NCBI RefSeq assembly: GCF_900107855.1
Contig: NZ_FNRJ01000015.1
Coordinates: 42,510 to 106,509 of the forward strand
Direction: 5' to 3'
DNA length: 64,000 nt
Source: Marinobacterium iners DSM 11526
GTDB lineage: Bacteria; Pseudomonadota; Gammaproteobacteria; Pseudomonadales; Balneatricaceae
The notes beneath the pieces are model-generated. The model saw only the letters and a list, made by a program, of their open reading frames with translations. It made no database searches and was not told where the DNA came from. The position numbers and the translations under genes were made by a program. This document shows positions 51,879-59,839 of the stretch, one piece after another (within the stretch, counting starts at the first letter, position 1; the number at the start of each line of letters is the position of its first letter).

Positions 51879-52315
51879 AGATTTTTTTCACCTTTCTACT
51901 GAGTTTGACGCTGCTCGGTTGCGCTTTCCAACCTTCAAGCACACCCGAAAAAGCGGATAATGCTCCACCTAAGGAGTTGTGGAAATCCGCTGATAACGCT
52001 TACAGGAATCAAGACTGGCAACTCAGCTATAGTCTGTACAGCCAGATATCTGATCAATTAACGGATGCTGACATCGAATTCAGAAAGGGGGTTTCCGCCT
52101 TCCGGCTTGGTCGTATTAAAGCTGCCGAGCAAGCTTTCGAGAGCGCTATTGAAATTCAGCCCTCTCATAAAAAAGCATTGTTCAATTTGGCAATAATTAA
52201 TATATCCAGAGGTTATGCTTTTTTGAACGAATATAATGAAAGCTTACCGATTCAAGAGCGCTCCGAAGAAATTGTCGATATTCTTAAAGCACTAGAACGT
52301 TTCAGTACACAGTAA
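51875..52315 (+). CDS. TPR-containing lipoprotein (TadD-like)
   Basis: A 146-residue protein with a lipoprotein signal, lipobox 'LTLLGC' (Cys about 16), then a helical region with TPR character: 'ADNAYRNQDWQLSYSLYSQI', 'GRIKAAEQAFESAIEIQPSH' and 'KKALFNLAIINISRGY'. This is like TadD, the pilotin-type outer-membrane lipoprotein of Tad systems. It is shorter than most TadD proteins. Base composition is low in GC. Confidence 0.72.
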   Translation: MKIFFTFLLSLTLLGCAFQPSSTPEKADNAPPKELWKSADNAYRNQDWQLSYSLYSQISDQLTDADIEFRKGVSAFRLGRIKAAEQAFESAIEIQPSHKKALFNLAIINISRGYAFLNEYNESLPIQERSEEIVDILKALERFSTQ

Positions 52316-52320
52316 AAGAC

Positions 52321-53961
52321 GTGATAAAATTAAAGCCTGTAGTATACCCTGTAATTATTAGTGCAGTTTCATCAATACTAATACCAGGAATCATTTTTTA
52401 TAAAATAATAGACCAGTATTTGCCAATCTATTTAGCATTAGTCATAACACACTTCTTCTATACGTTTTCAATTATATGTATAGCATCTATAAAAACACGA
52501 AACATCTTAGTAAACCTTCTAATCATGACAGGGCTTTTTAGTTTAGCCGACATCCTGTTATCAGCTTTGAGTATTCCTGTTTCATATACGTTCTTCATCA
52601 ACGAATACCCACTTTTCGATAGACTTTTACCATATGTAGGATCAGAGATAGCATTTGGGTTAATTCTGGGATTTTTTGTAATTATTTCCAGGTTTTCGCT
52701 TGCCATTGCTGTCTTCTTATCGCTAATTGCCTGGTTAATACCGAATCCGCCAGCTAATACACCATCACCGTCAACCGGCTTGAATATTGCCATTATTCAA
52801 ACCGTACTGCCTCAACATGTCACCAGCTACCCGGGGATTTCCGACGGGCTCCATTACTGGAAGACCCACATGATCCGCGCCCTTCAGGAAGCAAACCAGC
52901 AAACAGTGGATGTGGCAATTTTGCCTGAATCGTCCATGCCCGGTTTCCATTCCACTGCGACCCCTGTCGTTCAGGAAATACTGAACGCACGCCATTCATA
53001 CCCACTCATTGCACACCATTATGTAGATACAGAAACGAATGGTATTTCAAGCCAAGTAAGATTCTGGGATCAATACAACCATGTTCAAGCTATCCACGAA
53101 AAACGAAAACCATTGCCCATCGCTGAAAAACTGATTATCCCCGGAGAGCAGGCCAGCTTCAGTCTCAAAGATTTTACCTTGGCATCGTTTATCTGCTCAG
53201 AAAGCCTGGATGTATACAATGCGCGCTTCCGTCTATCGACAAGCGATATAGGAATAGTACTAACCAATGAAGCTGAAATAGCAGATACATATCTTCCAGA
53301 GTTACACCTGATATCAGACAAGATTCGTGCACGCGAAATGGGAACGCCAATATTAAGAGCTGGCAATATCCGCTTATCAACTTATATTGATGCAAAAGGA
53401 AGAGAAATCGTTACGGCAAAGGACTCAAGCTGGCAAAACCTGTATGTGACAGTGACATCAAATAGTGACACCTTATACTCTTCAACTTTTGTCGCACAAC
53501 ACATACTAATTTTAATGACTCTCCCCATCCTGCTTATAAGAAAAGAAAAAATTCACATTACTTCCCCCCCTGTCGGTATTTACATCCTGATTATGATCTG
53601 TATGATTTACGCTCAAATTGCTTATGGATATGAGCACGTCTCGTCAGAACCACTCAAAGCGGAAACACCGTTTTACATTGATGGTTTCTTTCCGGCACGC
53701 CAACTCGGCATCAGTGACGCGACGAACATGGAGCAGTTCAGCACATATGTTGATTCCTCTCATATACCAGTTAAAGACATACCGCCTTCTCGTGGAGTGG
53801 GAATTATCAATACCATCCATGGGGAAATGTACATCACGGAGCGCCGTGGGGATCGTATTACCACACTAAGTGAAAGGGGGTTTTTAACACTTAAAAGTGC
53901 AGACCTTGAGCAAATATCGCTAAGCAAAGTGTTGTGGTACACCTATAAATCTGAAAATTAG
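52321..53961 (+). CDS. Membrane nitrilase-superfamily protein, Lnt-like
   Basis: This 546-residue protein starts at a GTG (52321) and has several N-terminal transmembrane helices, a carbon-nitrogen hydrolase domain, one or two C-terminal helices and a further periplasmic part. The catalytic triad of the superfamily appears to be present: Glu in 'VAILPESSMPGF', Lys in 'IHEKRKPLPIAEK', Cys in 'LASFICSESLDVY'. Apolipoprotein N-acyltransferase (Lnt) has the same layout, but this protein is divergent and longer at the C-terminus. Related proteins occur in conjugation loci (TraB). It could acylate or amidate a pilus component. Its first third is strongly AT-rich (about 30% GC in the first 60 bases), unlike the surrounding chromosome. 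Confidence 0.65.
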   Translation: MIKLKPVVYPVIISAVSSILIPGIIFYKIIDQYLPIYLALVITHFFYTFSIICIASIKTRNILVNLLIMTGLFSLADILLSALSIPVSYTFFINEYPLFDRLLPYVGSEIAFGLILGFFVIISRFSLAIAVFLSLIAWLIPNPPANTPSPSTGLNIAIIQTVLPQHVTSYPGISDGLHYWKTHMIRALQEANQQTVDVAILPESSMPGFHSTATPVVQEILNARHSYPLIAHHYVDTETNGISSQVRFWDQYNHVQAIHEKRKPLPIAEKLIIPGEQASFSLKDFTLASFICSESLDVYNARFRLSTSDIGIVLTNEAEIADTYLPELHLISDKIRAREMGTPILRAGNIRLSTYIDAKGREIVTAKDSSWQNLYVTVTSNSDTLYSSTFVAQHILILMTLPILLIRKEKIHITSPPVGIYILIMICMIYAQIAYGYEHVSSEPLKAETPFYIDGFFPARQLGISDATNMEQFSTYVDSSHIPVKDIPPSRGVGIINTIHGEMYITERRGDRITTLSERGFLTLKSADLEQISLSKVLWYTYKSEN

Positions 53962-53975
53962 TTGACGGAGGTCAA

Positions 53976-54257
53976 ATGAAACGGATATCTGCCACGAATC
54001 CTATGGCCAAAAAACAGCGCGGCCAAGGCATGTCTGAATACATCATCATTACTGCATTGATTGCGGTTGCTGCAATCGGTGTATTTGCGGCTTTTGGTGA
54101 CGTTATCGGTAACCAAACAGCGGCCATGGCTCAGGAAATGTCAGGCAACTCGGGCCAGGATGAAGTAGATGCGGCTGGAGATAATGCTGATCAAGCATCT
54201 ACTTATGCGGAACAGCAGGATAATCTCTCCACTTACAATAGCCAGAACAACCAGTAA
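53976..54257 (+). CDS. Flp-type major pilin candidate
   Basis: A 93-residue protein with a type IVb prepilin signal: a basic leader ending 'QRGQG' then 'MSEYIIITALIAVAAIGVFA', in which Glu at +3 precedes the hydrophobic stem helix. The mature part is a short Gln/Asn/Asp-rich tail. This is the best candidate for the pilus subunit, cleaved by a TadV/CpaA peptidase that is not in the window. GGAGG precedes the ATG. Confidence 0.8.
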   Translation: MKRISATNPMAKKQRGQGMSEYIIITALIAVAAIGVFAAFGDVIGNQTAAMAQEMSGNSGQDEVDAAGDNADQASTYAEQQDNLSTYNSQNNQ

Positions 54258-54295
54258 TCGTTATTGCTGGCTGATTGTTCGCTAAGAGAGACAAT

Positions 54296-55468
54296 ATGAA
54301 ACATGTAAAGGGGCAAATACTGCCCCTTATCCTGTTTGCAATTGCCATCGGTGGCGTAATGCTGGTGATCATGTTTAACGTGACGCAAAAAGTCACTGAC
54401 AAGACCATCTCCAGCAATGCTGCCGATGCTGCTGCATACAGTGGAGGGGTGTGGGCCGCGCGCCAGCTCAACTATATGGCTTATACCAACCGCGCAATGG
54501 TTGCCAACCACGTTGCGGCGGGGCACATGATTGCCTATGTCAGCTGGACACGCTACGTGGAAAGTACCACGTCCAATATCAACCAGATTGCGCGCTTTAT
54601 CCCCTATTTGAATGCTGTTGTGGCAGCACTTGAAGAATATTCTACCGTTGTCAGAGAAGCCGCCGAATACACAGCCGAAATAATGATACCGGCCATTGAT
54701 ACCGTTAACCTTCTTTATGCCACATCCCAGTATCAAGCACAGCTGGACCTCACCCCTACACAGGTCGAGTCAATCATGCGCACCGTGGTGGAGGCACACG
54801 ACCCCATCCTGCGGTTCAACAACACATCAGACCTGAACGGCAGTAGTGGTAACTCATACAAGCCCGTGATCGATGCTGCCATCACGGTTTATCGAGCAAA
54901 ATTGCTTGGTGCAGTAGAGATATTGTCACCAGGAGATGACGACAACGAAATGTCTAACCTGGTGGAGCTTAGTTACGCTGGCTCAACCCGCTGGCTGAAT
55001 AACAGGAAATGGCATGAAACCCTCGTGCCCGGCCTCTACGAGCTTAAGAAAGAAGGTTCTACCCATCATGAACTGGACACAGACCTTGGGTACTGGAAAG
55101 CCGATGACGCACTCAAGTTCGGCCAATGGACTCCCAAGGGCTGGAGCTGGAGCACCCTTGGTTGGGGCAGGGCAGACACTGACGAGTTTTACGAAGACTA
55201 TCAGGGCATACACTCTTACGCGCGTAAGCGATCCGATCCGGATGAAGAGCTTTATATCGACCTGGTGACCTTGGCTACCAAGTTTGACAACGAAACCGTG
55301 CCCCGCACCGTGATGGATATCGACAGTAAAGGCACCGTAATCAGCGGCTACAGCAAGGCCCGACTCTACTTTGAGAAACCCGCCACCGGCTTTGCCAACG
55401 ACACGCCACAGTATTCAAACTTCTACAATCCATTTTGGAAGGTAAAGCTGGTAGAACCATGGCTATGA
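54296..55468 (+). CDS. TadG-like pilus-associated protein
   Basis: A 390-residue protein with the N-terminal Tad domain 'KGQILPLILFAIAIGGVMLV' followed by 'ADAAAYSGGVWAARQLNYMA'. The large C-terminal part has no recognisable domain. Start taken at ATG 54296, with a purine-rich ribosome-binding site; the frame is open seven codons upstream from a TTG. TadG-family proteins anchor or shape the pilus in the envelope. No von Willebrand factor domain is seen. Confidence 0.72.
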   Translation: MKHVKGQILPLILFAIAIGGVMLVIMFNVTQKVTDKTISSNAADAAAYSGGVWAARQLNYMAYTNRAMVANHVAAGHMIAYVSWTRYVESTTSNINQIARFIPYLNAVVAALEEYSTVVREAAEYTAEIMIPAIDTVNLLYATSQYQAQLDLTPTQVESIMRTVVEAHDPILRFNNTSDLNGSSGNSYKPVIDAAITVYRAKLLGAVEILSPGDDDNEMSNLVELSYAGSTRWLNNRKWHETLVPGLYELKKEGSTHHELDTDLGYWKADDALKFGQWTPKGWSWSTLGWGRADTDEFYEDYQGIHSYARKRSDPDEELYIDLVTLATKFDNETVPRTVMDIDSKGTVISGYSKARLYFEKPATGFANDTPQYSNFYNPFWKVKLVEPWL

Positions 55469-56112
55469 TCCGCAGTTTAACGTTTTGTTTGGCCCTGGCC
55501 AGTGCTTCAGTCATGGCGTCGAGCTCGTGCCCGGACGGCACAGTCGAGGCTGTAGAGCTGATCACCCAACATGAGACAACCCTGCTTCCGGGCTCCAAAG
55601 GACTCAATATTCGCGGCGAGGGCCGAGGTCAGGTTAAACACTATTTCAGCGTTGGCGGCGAAGAATATATACACGAAGACAGCGAGCGTCGTATCCCTAC
55701 CGGTATTTTGGAAACGGGCGGGTTTGCCTATCGATGGGCCCCATTCGAAAAAGAGACCTGGCAGGTAGATGGCTACATCTATCGCTCTTCCAAAGGTGAT
55801 AAACGGGACTACAACAAGCGAAGCCAAACAGCGCCTCGCGATCATAACCCCGCGGTAGCAATCGAAGAAATATCCGCCAAGACAGACAACACCGATGTAT
55901 TTGCAGGCCACCGGTGCCGAGTATCAACGAAAACGATTGCGTCAGGGGCAACCGTATCCAGCTGTAGCTTAAGAATTTATGGTCGCAACACACCCATAGA
56001 CTGGCAAATTGTGCATGAGGGCGGATCAAAACAGACAAAACAGACGCTGTCACTGACCCAGAAATGTGTCGACACAACTGTATTTGAGATCCCCGAGCGC
56101 AACTGGCAGTGA
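55465..56112 (+). CDS. Exported protein of the Tad locus, unknown function
   Basis: About 215 residues. Sec signal peptide 'MIRSLTFCLALASASVMA', then a beta-rich, Cys-containing domain (Cys in 'SSCPDGTVEAV', 'AGHRCRVST', 'VSSCSLRIYG' and 'LTQKCVDTT') that could form two disulfides. I do not recognise the family. The start is ATG 55465, overlapping the previous stop by ATGA; ATG 55459 is also possible. Periplasmic or outer-surface location is expected. Confidence 0.6.
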   Translation: MIRSLTFCLALASASVMASSSCPDGTVEAVELITQHETTLLPGSKGLNIRGEGRGQVKHYFSVGGEEYIHEDSERRIPTGILETGGFAYRWAPFEKETWQVDGYIYRSSKGDKRDYNKRSQTAPRDHNPAVAIEEISAKTDNTDVFAGHRCRVSTKTIASGATVSSCSLRIYGRNTPIDWQIVHEGGSKQTKQTLSLTQKCVDTTVFEIPERNWQ

Positions 56113-56132
56113 TGAAATCAGGGGCCATACAC

Positions 56133-56912
56133 ATGAGGAAAAATGAAACAGGCGCAGCCACTGTCGAACTCATCATAGGCTGCTTGGCGGCCATACCTTT
56201 ATTCTTTGGTATCTCGCTACTCGGGAAGTACGCCGATATGCGCCACAAAACCGTCGAGGCGGCTCGCTATGTCGCCTGGGAGGATGTCATATGGCAAGGC
56301 GCAAAACAGCAAAGTGACTACCAGATTGAAGCGACCGACCGACTGATGGGGCACCGAAGCGCTTCTGTTGTCGATCGCAGTGTGCTGGATCAGCAGGGCG
56401 TATCTGAAGATCCTCTGTGGCGAGACCAGTCAACCCGGACACTGATGGTCAGCGATGGCAGCACGGTTCGCGTGAACGTCAGCCAGGAAAACAATATCGG
56501 GACAACCTCGCACCGGGCCGCTACCAGGCAGATAGCATCTCAAGCAGGTTTAGACACCAACACCGTCACGCGCTATCAAGTGTCACTGCCTTCCACCAAC
56601 CGACTGCGTATTCCAAAACCGGGCCAAGCCACGACGCTTTCCAGTTTTTTTGATCCCGATCATTACCTCTCTCCGAGCGTCATGAATTTTCAAGCATCCT
56701 CGGCAATTTTAACCGACACATGGCAGGCCGATAACCTGTCGAGCTATAAACAGCGTATTCGCCGTCTGACACTGGAAGATGAACTTGACCTGGCCGTTGC
56801 ACTGGGAACGCAAACATTTGGCTATTTCCCCCTGTTCAAGGAAGGATTAGACGGCGCAAATCCTGATATTGTGGCCGCTCCCGAGGCTATTCTTCAGGAG
56901 TACATACCGTGA
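56133..56912 (+). CDS. TadE-like pseudopilin
   Basis: About 259 residues. It has a short prepilin leader 'MRKNETG' and then 'AATVELIIGCLAAIPLFFGI', the TadE-type class III signal with Glu at +5, then a helical extension 'MRHKTVEAARYVAWEDVIW'. The rest is mixed and not recognised. ATG 56133 has AGGGG upstream; ATG 56112 is also in frame and overlaps the previous stop. It overlaps the next start. Confidence 0.72.
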   Translation: MRKNETGAATVELIIGCLAAIPLFFGISLLGKYADMRHKTVEAARYVAWEDVIWQGAKQQSDYQIEATDRLMGHRSASVVDRSVLDQQGVSEDPLWRDQSTRTLMVSDGSTVRVNVSQENNIGTTSHRAATRQIASQAGLDTNTVTRYQVSLPSTNRLRIPKPGQATTLSSFFDPDHYLSPSVMNFQASSAILTDTWQADNLSSYKQRIRRLTLEDELDLAVALGTQTFGYFPLFKEGLDGANPDIVAAPEAILQEYIP

Positions 56913-57559
56913 AGTGGTTGTTACTTCTTGCCTTGGCTGTAACCCCCTTTTATGCGACGGCACTGGAGCTTGATTCACCCAAGGCTCCTGCTGGCTTGCA
57001 AATGTTCTGGATCGCTGAATACATGGAATTCAACGATATTCCAATGAGTATCCGAAGCTTTAAGACAAGGGAACAAGCCAGCTCAGTCATTCCACGACTC
57101 AAAGAACACCTCGAAAACATCGGCTCAACAGTCCAAGTCACTCAAGACAACGAAGGTTGGACAACGCTGGCAACAGCCGATGAGAATCGGTTTTACAGCA
57201 TTCGACTCACAAGCGGACAGACAGAAACCGAAGGCGTATACACGGTTTCCGCAAGACGCCCTGCCAAAGAGAGCGAAACACGCTTGCCTCTGGGCTTCAT
57301 CCGCATCGAAAAACAGGTTTTTTTTGATGGCCCCTCTGTTCAGGAATTTACCGTACTTGGCACTCAATCGGGTCAATCTGAAGCACTGGCAGTCGTTGAG
57401 CGCATGATGACAAACGACGGCTGGAGCACCACGCGAAATTATCGCTCCACACGCTACTTTTCTCGGCAGGAAGGGCAAGAACATGCACATGCCACAGCCC
57501 AACCGGGCGAGAAGGGCATGGGAACTCTCATTCTAATCAGTAAAGAGCTCACTAAATGA
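56909..57559 (+). CDS. Exported protein of the Tad locus, unknown function
   Basis: About 216 residues, probable GTG start (56909) overlapping the upstream stop. The signal peptide is 'MKWLLLLALAVTPFYATA'. The rest is an alpha/beta domain, perhaps duplicated, with 'SVIPRLKEHLENIGSTVQVT' and 'EALAVVERMMTNDGWSTTR' in similar positions of each half. I recognise no family. A periplasmic pilus accessory role is suggested only by position. Confidence 0.6.
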   Translation: MKWLLLLALAVTPFYATALELDSPKAPAGLQMFWIAEYMEFNDIPMSIRSFKTREQASSVIPRLKEHLENIGSTVQVTQDNEGWTTLATADENRFYSIRLTSGQTETEGVYTVSARRPAKESETRLPLGFIRIEKQVFFDGPSVQEFTVLGTQSGQSEALAVVERMMTNDGWSTTRNYRSTRYFSRQEGQEHAHATAQPGEKGMGTLILISKELTK

Positions 57560-57711
57560 AACCTCGAAAATATGCCGCTGGCAGCAGCCTGGTGGAATAT
57601 ATCGTGATAGCCAGCGTATTAGCCGGTTTGTTTTTTGGTTTGCCCGCCATCCGGAACATGCTTGAACAGCATCACGACCAGGCAGTGGAAACGCTATCCA
57701 TCCCCAACTGA
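57556..57711 (+). CDS. 51-residue pilin-like protein
   Basis: This small gene reads 'MKPRKYAAGSSLVEYIVIAS', then 'VLAGLFFGLPAIRNMLEQHH' and a short tail. A basic leader, then 'SSLVEYIVIASVLAG' with a Glu and Tyr before a hydrophobic helix, matches a Flp-type or minor pilin core. The start overlaps the previous stop by ATGA. It is a second pilin candidate beside the 53976 gene. Confidence 0.65.
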   Translation: MKPRKYAAGSSLVEYIVIASVLAGLFFGLPAIRNMLEQHHDQAVETLSIPN

Positions 57712-57732
57712 CCATAATCTCAGGAAGTAATT

Positions 57733-58506
57733 ATGAAGGGACGCTTGATTACCATTGCACTCATACTGTTCTCCATTTTGGCGGCCAGTGCGGCGGTGTA
57801 CCTCTCAAATCAATACATCCAGAACACCCTCCAGGCCAAAGAAGCCGCAATTGACAAACAGTACGAGCCGATAGAGGTGGTGGTCGCCAACTTCGATCTT
57901 CGCCCTGGTGATGTCGTTTCTCCACGTACCGTTTCATTGCGCAAGGTACCGTCCGGATTTGTTCATGGCAGTGCCATTCGCAAAGCAGATTTCAGTGCAG
58001 TAAGCGGCTTTGCATTATCTGAGCCCCTTGGCAAGGGTGAAACGTTGCTGCGCTCACATATGTCTCAACGCAAGGGAGGAAAGTTTGCCGCCTTGATCGA
58101 TGAAGGCAGACGCGCCGTGACACTCAACATTGACAACCTGTCATCCGCCGCGGGCATGCTTTCGCCCAATGACGAAGTGGATATCCTTTTGACAACCCAG
58201 GACAAGGATAAAAAGGAGCTGATGACAACACTGTTGCTGGACAACATCCGTGTTTTGGCAACAGGAGTGGAAACCTCCGAAAACCCTGCAGGCCAGGTGA
58301 TCCAATACAACACCGTCACACTTGATCTGTCTCCTGCAGAATCATCCACGGTCACCCACGCTCGCAAAATAGGCGACATATCCTTCGTACTCAGAGGCGC
58401 CGAAGAACGCGGCCCCGGCTATGAGGGCGTGGTGTCCAAAACAACCATTCTCGGCAACAACCAGACAGTATCGACTTCAAGCATTGAAATCATTATCGGG
58501 GGTTAA
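57733..58506 (+). CDS. cpaB: Flp pilus assembly protein CpaB (RcpC)
   Basis: A 257-residue periplasmic protein with an N-terminal helix ('LITIALILFSILAASAAVYL') followed by a SAF domain ('IEVVVANFDLRPGDVVSPRT' and 'VSGFALSEPLGKGETLLRSH') and a C-terminal beta domain. CpaB is part of the Tad outer-membrane complex and may help the secretin. It is 10 bases before cpaC, the usual order. Confidence 0.9.
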   Translation: MKGRLITIALILFSILAASAAVYLSNQYIQNTLQAKEAAIDKQYEPIEVVVANFDLRPGDVVSPRTVSLRKVPSGFVHGSAIRKADFSAVSGFALSEPLGKGETLLRSHMSQRKGGKFAALIDEGRRAVTLNIDNLSSAAGMLSPNDEVDILLTTQDKDKKELMTTLLLDNIRVLATGVETSENPAGQVIQYNTVTLDLSPAESSTVTHARKIGDISFVLRGAEERGPGYEGVVSKTTILGNNQTVSTSSIEIIIGG

Positions 58507-58516
58507 GGAAAACCGT

Positions 58517-59836
58517 ATGCAGACTCTTCTGAACATTTATCGAGTGCTTGTTTCATGTTGTCTCATCGCAATATCACCTGGCTTGTTGGCTGTTGAGAAC
58601 ACACAACCACCCACCCAGCAACTCACGGTGGGCGAGACCTATATCATCCCCGCCAAATCCTTGAAGCGTGTCGCTGTGGGCAACGGCGATATTCTTCAGG
58701 TTGAAGCGCTTGAAGAGGTGGGCGAAGTACTTGTTATTGCTAAAGAGCCCGGTATCTCAGATGTGATTATTTGGGATCTGAATGGTAAAAAGAAGCGCGT
58801 TCTTATCAACGTAAAAGGCTACGTTGATGGCCCTACTGAAAAGGTGGTCAACGCTCTTTTCTCCGATATCGATGGCATCGAAATACGAAAAATCGACAAC
58901 AGTTTTGTCATTGAAGGTACCGCTTCAACCGTACGCGAGCATGAGCGTATTCAGGCAATAGCCGAGGCCTACTCCAATATATACTCACTCGTTTTTCCAC
59001 CTGAATTCGAACACAAGCAAACCGTACTCATCCACGCCCAGTTCCTTGAAGTCAACCGTAACGCACTGGAAGAGATCGGTATCAACTGGTCAGACGCCAT
59101 CAATGGGCCGGTTTTTTCATTCCTGGACGACTACTCAACAAACAACTACTTCCGCGGAACCGGCTTACCGGGTAACGCGATTCTCAACCCCGCTCTTTCT
59201 GACCTGCCCAACGCCATCTCCGGCTCACAACAATACTTTGGCTGGTCGACTTCGCTGACGTCCGCCATCAACCTGTTGAAAACCAATGGTGACGCCAAAT
59301 TACTGGCAGAGCCAACGCTCTCCTGCATCAGTGGCGGCAGCGCTGACTTCCTGGCGGGCGGTGAAGTCCCTATCCCTGTTTCAGGTAACGATGGTGAAGT
59401 CACTGTCATATTCAAAGAATTCGGCATCAGCCTTAACATTCAACCACTTGTGGATGAGTCCGGTTATATCCAAACAGAAGTCGCGATAGAAGTCAGCGCG
59501 GTGGATGAGAGCGTCAGTGTTTTAGGTATTCCCGGCTTCGCCTCACGCAAGGCCTCCACCGAAATGCATGCGGAAAGCGGCCAAACCATCGTACTGGCCG
59601 GGCTGTTCAGCCAAGAAGGCTCAAAGTCTGTCGATAAGGTTCCTGGTCTTGGTGACCTGCCCATCGTGGGAGAACTGTTCAAGTCCCGTGCGTTCCGTAA
59701 TAACGAATCCGAACTCATTGTGCTGGTCACACCGCGCATCGTTGATAACCAGGCCGAGAGCGAAAAAGGAATGAAGCTCTTCGAGCGTCTGCAGCAGGAA
59801 TCAGACGATGCTCTCAAATTCAGCATCATGGATTAA
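58517..59836 (+). CDS. cpaC: Tad outer-membrane secretin CpaC (RcpA)
   Basis: This 439-residue secretin forms the outer-membrane gate of the Tad pilus. The signal peptide runs to 'PGLLAVE', then an N-terminal BON-like domain ('TVGETYIIPAKSLKRVAVGN', 'GTASTVREHERIQAIAEAYS'), and the C-terminal secretin domain 'LLAEPTLSCISGGSADFLAG', 'MHAESGQTIVLAGLFSQEGS', 'KVPGLGDLPIVGELFKSRAF', 'ELIVLVTPRIV'. Start at ATG 58517 with AAGGA upstream; the open frame extends back into cpaB but is not coding there. Confidence 0.93.
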   Translation: MQTLLNIYRVLVSCCLIAISPGLLAVENTQPPTQQLTVGETYIIPAKSLKRVAVGNGDILQVEALEEVGEVLVIAKEPGISDVIIWDLNGKKKRVLINVKGYVDGPTEKVVNALFSDIDGIEIRKIDNSFVIEGTASTVREHERIQAIAEAYSNIYSLVFPPEFEHKQTVLIHAQFLEVNRNALEEIGINWSDAINGPVFSFLDDYSTNNYFRGTGLPGNAILNPALSDLPNAISGSQQYFGWSTSLTSAINLLKTNGDAKLLAEPTLSCISGGSADFLAGGEVPIPVSGNDGEVTVIFKEFGISLNIQPLVDESGYIQTEVAIEVSAVDESVSVLGIPGFASRKASTEMHAESGQTIVLAGLFSQEGSKSVDKVPGLGDLPIVGELFKSRAFRNNESELIVLVTPRIVDNQAESEKGMKLFERLQQESDDALKFSIMD

Positions 59837-59839
59837 GCA

